Numbered from the stretch's first letter, positions 7,051-14,679 are shown. The stretch: 17,733 bases of DNA from Ectothiorhodospiraceae bacterium (GCA_007125455.1 SLDE01000089.1:1-17733); one strand, 5' to 3'. A program made the numbers and translations. The notes: generated by a model not told the origin, from the sequence alone.

Positions 7051-7082
7051 TGGCATTTTGCAATGCCATGGCGATTCGCCAT
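7051..7082. promoter_or_regulatory. paired dyads, possible enhancer (activator) sites
   Basis: TGGCATT-TTGC-AATGCCA (7051-7068) and ATGGCG-ATT-CGCCAT (7068-7082) are two perfect adjacent inverted repeats sharing one base. Their centres lie about 90 and 106 bp upstream of the inferred porin start, the distance at which sigma-54 activators usually bind. They also lie about 80-95 bp upstream of the divergent gene's inferred start, so they could serve either gene. Confidence 0.45.
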
Positions 7083-7119
7083 GATGTTGAATTTAAAAGA
7101 AAATTTCTTATCATATTGC

Positions 7120-7149
7120 TTGACTGAGGCGGCGGTTTAACACTATTTT
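7120..7149 (+). promoter_or_regulatory. possible sigma-70 promoter of the MBL-fold gene
   Basis: TTGACT (7120-7125) and TATTTT (7144-7149) are 18 bp apart and 46 bp before the start codon. The AT-rich stretch 7083-7120 upstream could act as an UP-like element. Confidence 0.4.
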
Positions 7150-7194
7150 GTCCACGTTTCTTCCCTTGTCCCATCCTTGAACGGAGCCTTCACA

Positions 7195-8136
7195 ATGCGC
7201 ACTCTTTTGCCCCTCCTTTTGGGCCTGCTCTTCATGGCAACACAGCTACACGCCAAGCAGTCCGAGCTGGACGAGATCCTTCAGCCCCTCGCTGTGACAG
7301 ATGACATCTATTACTTCAAAGGCTCGCTGGAGGCCCGCAGTTACGAGAACTTTTCCCTCAACAACAACCTGGGATTTATCGTTACCGATGAGGGGGTCGT
7401 GCTGATCGATTCCGGTGCCAGCTACCAGTCCGGCCCATTGATCGCCGAGGCCATCGCCACCGTTACCGATCAACCGGTGCGCTGGGTGATCAACACCGGT
7501 AGCCAGGATCACCGCTGGATGGGCAATGGCTACTTCGTCGAACAGGGGGCCGAGGTGATCGCCCTGGCGCGCACCGTCGCCACCCAGCGCCAGTACGCCG
7601 AAAGCCACCTGCAACGCTCTGCCGGGATCCTCAAGGAACGTCTGGAAGGCACCGCGGCGGTACACGCCGCCAAGCCCATTGAAGCCTATCACCACCGCAT
7701 GACCATCGGCGGGATCGAGATGGCGCTGATCTACGCAGGGGATGCCCACTTCCCGGGGGATGCCATGCTCTGGCTACCCGAGCAGGAGGTGATCTTCAGT
7801 GGGGATGTGGTCTATGTGGATCGTATCGTCGGGATCCATCCCTGGAGTGATATCCGTGGGATCCATGCCAGCTTCGCCAAGCTGGAGAGCCTCGCGCCCA
7901 GGCATATCGTGCCTGGCCACGGCTACCTGTGTGATCTGGAGAAGGCCCGCGCCGAGGCCGGTGATTACTACGACTTTATCCTGGAAGGGGTGAGCGCCGC
8001 CGTGGAGGACTTTATCGACATCAGCGAGGCCGTCGATATGCTGGGCGACGCGCCGCAGTTTGCACATCTACGGCACTTTGAGCAGTGGCACCGGCTGAAT
8101 ATCAACCGCGTCTACCTACAGTTGGAAGCGGAGTGA
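7195..8136 (+). CDS. periplasmic metallo-beta-lactamase-fold protein with altered metal site
   Basis: The 313-aa protein has a signal peptide (1-20, ending AHA) and an MBL fold. The usual HxHxDH motif is replaced: residues 100-106 read NTGSQDH, so the first two His are Gly and Gln and only D105-H106 remain. The downstream ligands are kept: H185 in GDAHFPGD, D204 in FSGDVV and H242 in VPGHG. The sequence best resembles exported MBL hydrolases of the quinoprotein-associated/SoxH-like type (LPEQEVIFSGDVVYVDR). With one metal site partly dismantled it may bind a single metal, or none, and hydrolysis should not be assumed. Start: ATG at 7195 with CGGAG upstream; an earlier in-frame TTG is less likely. 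It converges on the PhnD-like gene. Confidence 0.85.
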   Translation: MRTLLPLLLGLLFMATQLHAKQSELDEILQPLAVTDDIYYFKGSLEARSYENFSLNNNLGFIVTDEGVVLIDSGASYQSGPLIAEAIATVTDQPVRWVINTGSQDHRWMGNGYFVEQGAEVIALARTVATQRQYAESHLQRSAGILKERLEGTAAVHAAKPIEAYHHRMTIGGIEMALIYAGDAHFPGDAMLWLPEQEVIFSGDVVYVDRIVGIHPWSDIRGIHASFAKLESLAPRHIVPGHGYLCDLEKARAEAGDYYDFILEGVSAAVEDFIDISEAVDMLGDAPQFAHLRHFEQWHRLNINRVYLQLEAE

Positions 8137-8148
8137 ATGGCGGCTCAC

Positions 8149-8164
8149 CCGGCAGGGATGCCGG
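8149..8164. terminator. short stem-loop between convergent genes
   Basis: CCGGCA-GGGA-TGCCGG is a 6-bp stem in the 30-bp gap between two convergent stop codons. It lacks a T-run on either strand, so it is at best a weak bidirectional terminator. Confidence 0.35.
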
Positions 8165-8166
8165 TT

Positions 8167-9012
8167 CTAATCGCGGCGCATCCCACGCTCGATCGCCTCC
8201 ACCTGCTGGCGGGCAAAATCGAAATCGCTGTCCTTAATGACACTAAAACGCATCTCGCTGCTGACGCTTTGCAGCAGCAACTTCCCTTGCTCATCGGGGC
8301 TGACCAATGCCTCACGTATCTGCCCTACCAATGACGCCGACAGACCGGGACGTGCCACGATACTCAGTGGTGGCAGGGCAGGCGAGACATCCACGATACG
8401 CAGCCCCGGCATCCGTGCCAGGTACTTACCGGCGATACCTTGGCTGGTGGCGGCGGCGTCATAATCACCGTGCAGTACCGAGAGCACCACACGCTCATGC
8501 CTCCCCAAAAAGGCGTAATCTCGCAAATCTGCCAGCGTCACCCCGGCCTCAAGCATGCGCATTCGCGGCATGTAGTGCCCTCCCAGGGACTGATGGGAAA
8601 CGAAGGCAAAACTCTTGCCCTTCAGATCGGCCAGGCCCTCGATCTCACTATCGGCGCGAACCACGATCACCGAGCGATAGGGTTGCTCTCCCACCACCAA
8701 CTGCACCCGTGGCTCGCCATCGTCGGCGTAGCGATCGTGGGCCCGCAGATAGGCGGTGGGCCCCATATAGGCCAGATCCACCTTGCCACGGCTAATGCGC
8801 CGGATCTGCTCCTCCATGGAAGAGGCAATATACAGGCGAACCGGTCGTTGCAGCGTCAGAGCGAGATAATCCGCCATCGGCTGGAAGCGCTCCACCAGCA
8901 GGGTGGGGGTGGTGTAGGGGTGAATGGCCAACACCAGCTCATCGCCGTGTGCCGTTCCAGCCCAGCATAGCGCCCACGCCAACAACAGTATGTGAATCCG
9001 CCCTGCTCGCAT
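8167..9012 (-). CDS. PhnD-like periplasmic substrate-binding protein
   Basis: The 281-aa protein has a signal peptide (about 1-23, ending AHG) and a PhnD/phosphonate-family binding fold. Family segments seen are HPYTTPTLLVERFQPMADYL, YMGPTAYLRAHDRY, VVGEQPYRSVIVVRADS and LKGKSFAFVSHQSLGGHYMP. Such proteins bind phosphonate, phosphite or other small oxyanions for an ABC transporter, or serve as the sensor of a signalling protein. No permease or ATPase gene is nearby, so it is an orphan and its ligand is unknown. Start: ATG at 9012 with GGTGGGG upstream and the signal peptide immediately after; the open frame extends to 9186, but that extension would run into the divergent gene. A minus-strand TATACT at 9054-9049 is a possible -10. 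Confidence 0.85.
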   Translation of the reverse strand: MRAGRIHILLLAWALCWAGTAHGDELVLAIHPYTTPTLLVERFQPMADYLALTLQRPVRLYIASSMEEQIRRISRGKVDLAYMGPTAYLRAHDRYADDGEPRVQLVVGEQPYRSVIVVRADSEIEGLADLKGKSFAFVSHQSLGGHYMPRMRMLEAGVTLADLRDYAFLGRHERVVLSVLHGDYDAAATSQGIAGKYLARMPGLRIVDVSPALPPLSIVARPGLSASLVGQIREALVSPDEQGKLLLQSVSSEMRFSVIKDSDFDFARQQVEAIERGMRRD

Positions 9013-9077
9013 TTCCCCACCAATTTCACATTGCGTAACAATGGCCGAAGTATACGCAATCGGGCGGTGGCCTGCTC

Positions 9078-9086
9078 TGGTATACT
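9078..9086 (+). promoter_or_regulatory. extended -10 promoter of the radical SAM gene
   Basis: TGG followed by TATACT (9081-9086) is an extended -10 element lying 28 bp before the start codon. The -35 position is poor, which an extended -10 can offset. The resulting leader would be about 20 nt. Confidence 0.5.
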
Positions 9087-9114
9087 CCATTTTCCTGTCG
9101 CCCCGTTGCCCGCC

Positions 9115-10620
9115 ATGTCCGAGATCCTGCTCACCACCCTCAACGCCCGTTATATCCACAGCTCGCTGGGGCTGCGCTATCTGCACGCCAACATGGGCGA
9201 ATTGGAAGGGCGCACAGTGATCCGTGAATTCAATATCAATCAGCGCCCGCTGGATATCGCCGAGGCGCTACTGAGTGACTCACCGCGCATCATCGCCCTG
9301 GCGGTCTATGTATGGAATGCCCGCGAATGTGCCGATCTGGTCGCCCTACTCAAGACCATCGCCCCCGAGGTGGTGATCGTGCTCGGTGGCCCCGAGGTGA
9401 GCCATGAGTGGGAAGAGCAGTCCATCGTCGCCCAGGCCGACTACCTGATCACCGGTCAGGCGGATCTGGCCTTCGCCTCCCTGTGTCGGCAACTGCTGTC
9501 CAACGCGCCGCCCAGCGAACGCATCCTGCACGCCCCCACCCCGCACCCGGACGAACTGGTGTTGCCCTACCACCTCTACAACGACGAGGATATCCATCAA
9601 CGGGTGGTCTACGTAGAGGCCTCACGCGGCTGCCCGTTTCGCTGCCAGTTCTGCCTCTCGGCACTGGACAAGACCGCCGTGCCCTTCGCCCTGGAGCCGT
9701 TCCTCGCTGCGATGGACAAGCTCTACCAACGCGGCCTGCGCCACTTCAAGTTCATCGACCGCAGCTTCAACCTCAGCCTGCAACACAGCCGGGCGATCCT
9801 GGAGTTCTTCCTGGCGCGCATGGACAACGACCTGTTTTTGCACTTCGAGCTGATCCCCGATCGCCTGCCTGAGGCACTGCGCGAGGTCATCGCCCGCTTC
9901 CCCCCCGGCAGCCTGCAATTCGAGATCGGCATCCAGAGCATGAACCCCCAGGTGCAGCAACGCATTCAACGCAAGCAAGACATGGCCCGCAGCGAGGCCA
10001 ACCTGCGCTGGCTGCGTGAACACAGCCACGCCCACCTGCATGTGGATCTGATCTTTGGCCTGCCCGGCGAAGACATGGCCAGCCTTGCCATCGGCTTCAA
10101 CCGGCTGTGGGCGCTGCATCCGCACGAGATCCAGCTGGGGCTGCTCAAACGGCTGCGCGGTGCACCCATCGCGGTACACCAGCAACCCTTCGCCATGCGC
10201 TACATGCCCCAGCCGCCCTATACCATCCTCGCCACCGTCGATCTGGGCTTTACGCAGATGCAGCGACTAGCACGCATGGCGCGCTACTGGGATCTGATCG
10301 CCAACTCCGGTCGCTTTGCCCACAGCCTGCCACTGCTCCTTGGCGAGAACCCCTTTCAGCGTTTTCTCACCCTCAGCGACTGGCTCTACGCCACCACCGC
10401 ACAGACCCACCGATTCCGCCTACCGCGTCTGTTTGCACTGCTCTATCAGGGCTTGTGCGGCCCGCTGCAGTGCGAGCCCGAACAGGCCGCCGCAGCACTC
10501 CATCGCGACTACCAACGCAGCGGCCACAAAGGCGCATTGCAGCTCACCCTGCCACAGGGGCAGCGCAACACCACCAGTGCCGCCCAGCGGCAACGGCGCC
10601 ACCTTGAAATAACCGAGTAA
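9115..10620 (+). CDS. B12-binding domain radical SAM protein (DUF4080 type)
   Basis: The 501-aa protein has three parts. An N-terminal cobalamin-binding-like Rossmann domain (about 1-135) has GGPEVSHEWE at 91-100 but lacks the DxHxxG lower-ligand motif. The radical SAM core (about 160-370) has the cluster motif GCPFRCQFC with Cys173, 177 and 180. A C-terminal DUF4080-like region (about 370-480) follows. The core should bind a 4Fe-4S cluster and cleave S-adenosylmethionine; the substrate is unknown for this subfamily. Start: ATG at 9115, where homology begins (MSEILLTTLNARYIHSSLGL), although no Shine-Dalgarno is visible and an open frame extends upstream. The short leader fits the -10 box at 9081. 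The basic C-terminal tail of about 25 residues looks disordered. Confidence 0.9.
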   Translation: MSEILLTTLNARYIHSSLGLRYLHANMGELEGRTVIREFNINQRPLDIAEALLSDSPRIIALAVYVWNARECADLVALLKTIAPEVVIVLGGPEVSHEWEEQSIVAQADYLITGQADLAFASLCRQLLSNAPPSERILHAPTPHPDELVLPYHLYNDEDIHQRVVYVEASRGCPFRCQFCLSALDKTAVPFALEPFLAAMDKLYQRGLRHFKFIDRSFNLSLQHSRAILEFFLARMDNDLFLHFELIPDRLPEALREVIARFPPGSLQFEIGIQSMNPQVQQRIQRKQDMARSEANLRWLREHSHAHLHVDLIFGLPGEDMASLAIGFNRLWALHPHEIQLGLLKRLRGAPIAVHQQPFAMRYMPQPPYTILATVDLGFTQMQRLARMARYWDLIANSGRFAHSLPLLLGENPFQRFLTLSDWLYATTAQTHRFRLPRLFALLYQGLCGPLQCEPEQAAAALHRDYQRSGHKGALQLTLPQGQRNTTSAAQRQRRHLEITE

Positions 10621-10631
10621 AACACTACACT
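10604..10631 (+). promoter_or_regulatory. promoter of the 66-aa small gene
   Basis: TTGAAA (10604-10609) and TACACT (10626-10631) are 16 bp apart. The -35 lies inside the last codons of the radical SAM gene. The start would be near 10638, giving a leader of about 34 nt. Confidence 0.45.
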
Positions 10632-10671
10632 AAGGATCGTCGCGTTTCGTTTATTTCAAGAGGAGGCTGTC

Positions 10672-10872
10672 ATGGACACGTTCTACTACAAAGCAGTCGA
10701 TAACATGGAGAGCAACGGCGTGGACCGCCAGTATATCGATGGCTGGATGTCGGGCTATCTGCGCAACCCCAAACGGGGGCCGCAGCACACCACCGAGGCC
10801 TATGAGGCCGGTTATGAAGATGGGATGAACCGGGTCAGCGACCATGCCAGGGAGTGGCAGCACGCCGCTTGA
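10672..10872 (+). CDS. small protein of unknown function with Gly/aromatic repeats
   Basis: The 66-aa protein is preceded by a strong Shine-Dalgarno AGGAGG, 6 nt before the ATG. It has no signal peptide or membrane segment. Two similar patches, YIDGWMSGYLRNP (about 22-34) and AYEAGYEDGMNR (about 43-54), have Gly and aromatic residues spaced as on helix-packing faces. The spacing (GWxxGY, Pro, then YxxGYxxG) is loosely like ribosome modulation factor (GYxxG, CPY, WxxGW), but it lacks the Arg/Lys-rich character and the Cys-Pro-Tyr of RMF, so this is only a suggestion. It has its own promoter and a GC-rich hairpin after the stop. Expression seems likely; function is not known. Confidence 0.7.
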   Translation: MDTFYYKAVDNMESNGVDRQYIDGWMSGYLRNPKRGPQHTTEAYEAGYEDGMNRVSDHAREWQHAA

Positions 10873-10877
10873 GCCCC

Positions 10878-10900
10878 GGGCGGGGCCGCTGGCCCCGCCC
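10878..10900 (+). terminator. GC-rich hairpin after the 66-aa gene
   Basis: GGGCGGGGCC (10878-10887) pairs perfectly with GGCCCCGCCC (10891-10900) around GCT. No T-run follows on the plus strand, so termination may be imperfect or the hairpin may protect the 3' end. Confidence 0.5.
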
Positions 10901-10910
10901 ATATCCTGGC

Positions 10911-10934
10911 AAAAAAGATGGCACCGCGGCCACC
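10911..10934 (-). terminator. intrinsic terminator of the 104-aa gene
   Basis: On the minus strand GGTGGC (10934-10929) pairs with GCCATC (10922-10917), with one G-U pair and a 6-nt loop. Six T (10916-10911) follow. It lies 13 nt after the stop codon of the minus-strand gene. Confidence 0.7.
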
Positions 10935-10946
10935 CGCGACTGACCC

Positions 10947-11261
10947 TCAGGCCCTGCCCACGGTCAGGTCGTTGGGCGAATGGTAATAGTCACTCTCCTC
11001 GGCCATCTGCTCTACCTGTCGGAGCAACTCCTGAACTCGCAGCTCGGCGCTGGAGAGCGGGGCACAGTCCTCACACATGGGATCCTCGCAGGGCTGACGG
11101 GTATACAACCAATAATGTATTGCCCCGGCCAACAGCCCATCGGCCACATCCCACAGGTCGATCGGCGGTTCGGCCTCGGCCAGGCGGTTTCCCAACTCCA
11201 CCACTTTGGCGGCGGCATCGTCGAGGGGGTGGGTGGCGGATTCGGTATCGACTATCGACAT
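10947..11261 (-). CDS. small Cys-motif protein of unknown function
   Basis: The 104-aa acidic protein has no signal peptide. Its central segment DLWDVADGLLAGAIHYWLY (36-53) is helical. It is followed by CEDPMCEDC, with Cys58, Cys63 and Cys66 (C-x4-C-x2-C), then a charged helix (about 72-92) and the tail YYHSPNDLTVGRA. Three closely spaced Cys could bind a metal, but a fourth ligand is not obvious. I do not recognise the family. Start: ATG at 11261 with AAGGAA upstream; the longer open frame adds 31 residues with no Shine-Dalgarno. It has its own terminator and is divergent from the HD-GYP sensor gene. Confidence 0.7.
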   Translation of the reverse strand: MSIVDTESATHPLDDAAAKVVELGNRLAEAEPPIDLWDVADGLLAGAIHYWLYTRQPCEDPMCEDCAPLSSAELRVQELLRQVEQMAEESDYYHSPNDLTVGRA

Positions 11262-11382
11262 GGGTATTTCCTTGGAGATGGCTGTGAATATGAAAACCAC
11301 CTCAGTATGCGAAGTGGGCCACACATTAGACCACAACCCACCCCCGCTTTTCACTCCTTCGCCAAGTCCCGTCGGGAATGAG

Positions 11383-11398
11383 CTACATTAAGATGTAG
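11383..11398. repeat. palindrome upstream of the HD-GYP sensor gene
   Basis: CTACAT-TAAG-ATGTAG is a perfect 6-bp inverted repeat with a 4-nt spacer, ending 23 bp before the start codon. Its position suits an operator or a leader hairpin. No convincing promoter hexamers are seen around it, although TACATT within it could be a -10. Confidence 0.4.
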
Positions 11399-11421
11399 TG
11401 GAACAGCGCACAAGGATCCCC

Positions 11422-13863
11422 ATGCACTGGAGTCAAACCCTCATCAGAAAATTCACAGTACCCGTGCTGCTGCCACTGCTGCTCGCCTTCACCCCAGGCC
11501 TGCAGGCAGAGCCGTTGCGTATTGGGATCTACCAAAACCCACCGAAAATCTTTCTCGATCAGCAGCAACAGCCCAGCGGCTTCTTCCCCGCGATCCTTGA
11601 GGAGATCGCCGCGAACAAGGGCTGGCAGCTCAACTACCATCCCTGCCAATGGGATGCCTGTCTGGAGATGCTCGCCGCAGGTGAGATCGACCTGCTGCCC
11701 GATGTGGCCTGGTCTGCCGAACGGGCCAAGCGCTTCGACTTCAATAGCGAGGTGGTACTGTACAACTGGTCCACCCTCTACCGCCGTGGTGGCATCGAGC
11801 TGGAGTCCCTGGCCGATCTGGATGGCCGCCTGGTCGCGGTGCTGCGCGGCAGTATCCAATACCAACAACTGGTCAAACAGCTCGCCGCCGAAGGCGTGGC
11901 ACCCCACTTCATTGAAGTAGGCAGCCCAGCGCAACTACTCGAATTGGCAGCGGAGGGTGAGGTGGACGCGGTACTGCTCAACCGCCTCTACGGTCAGCAA
12001 GAGCGCCGAACCCTCGGCCTGCGCCCCACCCACCTGATCGTTGAGCAGTCCCATCTGCACTTTGCCGCCACCGCCGAGCGGCACAGCGAGATCCTCACGG
12101 CAATCGACCAGCAGCTGGTCCAGTTCAAGGGGGATCGGCGCTCCAGCTATTACCGGGCCATGACCGAGTGGATCGAAAACGCATCCTCCCCAGGTCACTC
12201 ACCGGCCTGGCTCTCCTGGCTACTGCAAGGGCTGATCGTGCTAGCCATTGTGCTGCTCACCGCCACCTGGCTACAGCGAAAGCAACTACGACACCGCAAG
12301 AGCGAACTGATACACAGCCGCCGCGCAATACAACAGGGCGAACAGCTGTATCGCACTTTGTTTCAACACACCGCCGATGCGATCCTGCTCTATGATGGCG
12401 ATCGCTTCGAGGACTGCAACCAGGCCGCCCTGAGCATGTTCGGCTACCCCGACCCGCAGGCCTTCGCCGCTATTGAGCGCGATGCACTGTTTCCCAGCCA
12501 TCAAGCGGATGGTACCCCCTCCATCAAAGCCGCCGACCAGCGCCTTGCCCAGGCCATGGCCAGCGGTTTTGAACGCTTTGAATGGCTACACCGCCGCGCC
12601 GGGGGCGAGGTATTCCCCACCGAAACCACCCTGATCCCGATGAAGCTGGATGGCCACACCATTGTGCAGGTATCCATCCGCGACCTAAGCCAACAGCAGG
12701 CCCATGAGACCCAGCTGGAACACCTCAGTCGCTCCCTGTACACCCTCAGCCAGGTCAACCACGCGATGATCCATGCCCAGAGCGAAGAACAGCTGCTGGT
12801 GCGCATCTGTCGCCTGATCACTGAGGACTGCGGCTACCAGATCGCCTGGATAGGCTACGCCCAGCGAGACCAGCAATACAGCATCCTGCCGCAGGCCCAG
12901 GCCGGTCTGCCCATGGGCTACCTGGACACCCTGTCACTCAACTGGCGGGGAGGGGAGCACAGCACCCACCCCAGCGCCCTGGCGATCCGCCATGGCAGCG
13001 AGGTGGTGGTTAATGATATCCAACACCAACCCCGCTACGCCGCGCTGCACCATGAGGCACGCCACTTTGGCTATCGCTCCTGTATTGCGCTACCACTACA
13101 ACGCGACCAGCAGGCCTTCGGTGTGCTGACCATCTACAGCCAACACCCCCACGACTTCGGTCCCGATGAGATCGTACTGCTGCGCCAACTGGTCGACGAC
13201 CTGGCCTTCGCCATCAAGGCACTGCGCCAGCAGGGCGAGTATCCCGACTTGGCACAGACCCACGAGGATTACCAGCATCAGCTGCAACAGGCCATGTTGC
13301 AAACCATCCAGTCCTTCGCGGTAATGCTAGAGATGCGCGATCCCTACACCGCCGGCCACCAGCGGCGCAGCGCCGAGCTGGCGGTGGCCATCGCGCGCGA
13401 ACTGGGGATGGATGAACAGCGCATCGACGGGGTGCATTTCGCCTCCATGCTGCACGATATCGGCAATATCCAGGTGCCAGCAGAGATCCTGATCCGTCCG
13501 GGCCGTCTTAGCGACGCCGAGACCAAGCTGATGCGCAACCACGCCGAGGCAGGCTACACCATCCTGCAGGATATCCACTTTCCCTGGCCGGTGGCAGAGT
13601 TCATCTACTGTCACCACGAGCGCCAGGACGGCAGCGGCTACCCACGCGGACTGCGCGATGAGCAGATCCCGCTGGAGGCCCGCATCATCGGGGTCGCCGA
13701 TGTGGTAGAGGCGATGCTCTCCCACCGCCCCTATCGCAGCGCACTGGGGCTGGAGACCACCATGAAGGAGCTGCGCGAAGGGCGCGGCACACGCTACGAC
13801 CCTGAGGTGGTAGACGCCTGTATCCGCCTGTTTGAGGAGAAGGACTACAACCTCGGCGTATAG
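11422..13863 (+). CDS. membrane sensor: SBP-3, PAS, GAF and HD-GYP domains
   Basis: The 813-aa protein has a signal peptide (about 1-29). A periplasmic solute-binding type 3 domain (about 30-250) begins EPLRIGIYQNPPKIFLD and includes GEIDLLPDVAWSAERAKRFDF. A TM helix lies at about 265-285, a PAS domain at 305-420, a GAF domain at about 450-600 and an HD-GYP domain at about 625-813. HD-GYP domains hydrolyse cyclic-di-GMP. Seen here are His646, HD at 678-679, HH at 731-732 and the signature HHERQDGSGYP ending at 741. The usual HDIGK lysine is Asn (HDIGN, residue 682), which may alter or weaken activity. The SBP domain suggests amino acid or similar ligands as the signal. Start: ATG at 11422 with AAGGAT upstream; an earlier in-frame GTG at 11398 lies in a palindrome and is less likely. 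Confidence 0.93.
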   Translation: MHWSQTLIRKFTVPVLLPLLLAFTPGLQAEPLRIGIYQNPPKIFLDQQQQPSGFFPAILEEIAANKGWQLNYHPCQWDACLEMLAAGEIDLLPDVAWSAERAKRFDFNSEVVLYNWSTLYRRGGIELESLADLDGRLVAVLRGSIQYQQLVKQLAAEGVAPHFIEVGSPAQLLELAAEGEVDAVLLNRLYGQQERRTLGLRPTHLIVEQSHLHFAATAERHSEILTAIDQQLVQFKGDRRSSYYRAMTEWIENASSPGHSPAWLSWLLQGLIVLAIVLLTATWLQRKQLRHRKSELIHSRRAIQQGEQLYRTLFQHTADAILLYDGDRFEDCNQAALSMFGYPDPQAFAAIERDALFPSHQADGTPSIKAADQRLAQAMASGFERFEWLHRRAGGEVFPTETTLIPMKLDGHTIVQVSIRDLSQQQAHETQLEHLSRSLYTLSQVNHAMIHAQSEEQLLVRICRLITEDCGYQIAWIGYAQRDQQYSILPQAQAGLPMGYLDTLSLNWRGGEHSTHPSALAIRHGSEVVVNDIQHQPRYAALHHEARHFGYRSCIALPLQRDQQAFGVLTIYSQHPHDFGPDEIVLLRQLVDDLAFAIKALRQQGEYPDLAQTHEDYQHQLQQAMLQTIQSFAVMLEMRDPYTAGHQRRSAELAVAIARELGMDEQRIDGVHFASMLHDIGNIQVPAEILIRPGRLSDAETKLMRNHAEAGYTILQDIHFPWPVAEFIYCHHERQDGSGYPRGLRDEQIPLEARIIGVADVVEAMLSHRPYRSALGLETTMKELREGRGTRYDPEVVDACIRLFEEKDYNLGV

Positions 13864-13869
13864 CTTCGA

Positions 13870-13899
13870 TTGTTTCCCCGCGCGCCAACATGCTATCTT
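13870..13899 (+). promoter_or_regulatory. promoter of greB
   Basis: TTGTTT (13870-13875) and TATCTT (13894-13899) are 18 bp apart, with TGC just before the -10 making it extended. The leader would be about 35 nt and can form a small GCCTG/CAGGC hairpin. Confidence 0.55.
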
Positions 13900-13939
13900 G
13901 CCTGCCCGCCCACAGGCAGCAATACCCGGAACCACAGCC

Positions 13940-14434
13940 ATGTCCCGCTGGCGACCGCCACCCCCGCCCAAATCACCCTATATCACCGCCGATGGCTTCG
14001 CTGCCCTGCAGGAAGAGCTGCAAGGGCTGTGGCTACGCCGTGCCGAGGTAACCAAGCACCTGGCGGCGGCCGCCGCCGAGGGGGACCGCTCAGAGAACGC
14101 CGAGTATATCTATCGCAAGAAGGAGTTGGCAGGCATCGACCGGCGCATCCGCTATCTGCAACGGCGCCTGCCCAGTCTCACCGTAGTCGACCGTGCGCCA
14201 AGCGACGCAGACAGGGTGTTTTTTGGTGCCTGGGTACAGCTGGAGGACGCGCAGGGCGAAGCCGTGGAATACCGCATCGTTGGTGCCGATGAGTTCGACC
14301 CGGCCCAGGGTTGGATCAGCATCGACTCACCCATGGCACGGGCGCTGCTCAAGAAAGCGCTCGATGATGAGATCAGCGTCGAGACCCCGGCAGGGCTACA
14401 GCACTATATCGTTAGCGGGATCCGCTACGCTTAA
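13940..14434 (+). CDS. greB: transcription elongation factor GreB
   Basis: The 164-aa protein has an N-terminal coiled coil (about 18-78) whose tip carries the acidic motif AEGDRSENAEY. Asp49 and Glu52 are the residues that act with the catalytic magnesium when inserted into the RNA polymerase secondary channel. A C-terminal FKBP-like domain follows (VEYRIVGADEFDP, ISIDSPMARALLKKALDDEI, AGLQHYIVSGI). It rescues backtracked polymerase by stimulating RNA cleavage. The opening KSPYITADGFAALQEELQGL and the overall basic character favour GreB over GreA. Start: ATG at 13940, where homology begins, with a weak CGGA upstream. The stop codon overlaps that of the convergent zinc-ribbon gene. Confidence 0.95.
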   Translation: MSRWRPPPPPKSPYITADGFAALQEELQGLWLRRAEVTKHLAAAAAEGDRSENAEYIYRKKELAGIDRRIRYLQRRLPSLTVVDRAPSDADRVFFGAWVQLEDAQGEAVEYRIVGADEFDPAQGWISIDSPMARALLKKALDDEISVETPAGLQHYIVSGIRYA

Positions 14435-14679
14435 ACTACCACCAGCACCATCAGCGCCAGCAAAACCATCGCCGCGATGAAAAACCCCTTGGCAATGTGG
14501 CGATTCTCCCGGTGCCTGCGCCGACAGATCTCGAACAGGCGCGCCAAACCCTCCTCATCCAGCCCACCGCAGTGCGGACAGCGGGGCTTGAGCTGGTGGT
14601 TGTACATCAGCCCACAGCGCTCACAGGGGCGCTTCTTCAGATAGGCCTTGAAGTGTTCCAGCAGGCCGCCACCCAGCAT
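14431..14679 (-). CDS. small zinc-ribbon membrane protein
   Basis: The 82-aa protein has a zinc-ribbon motif with Cys19, Cys22, Cys34 and Cys37 (CERC ... CPHC). A charged helix (about 41-62) and a C-terminal hydrophobic helix (63-82) follow, so it is probably tail-anchored in the inner membrane with the ribbon in the cytoplasm. Start: ATG at 14679 with GGGGAG about 9 nt upstream; an open frame extends to 14733 but would cross into the divergent promoter. Its stop codon (14433-14431) overlaps the greB stop, leaving no space for a terminator between the two. Function is unknown. Confidence 0.75.
   Translation of the reverse strand: MLGGGLLEHFKAYLKKRPCERCGLMYNHQLKPRCPHCGGLDEEGLARLFEICRRRHRENRHIAKGFFIAAMVLLALMVLVVV

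Noticed and set aside
13327..13971. Minus-strand ORF (214 codons) over the HD-GYP domain
   Set aside because: Antisense to conserved HD-GYP motifs; composition is that of a shadow frame.
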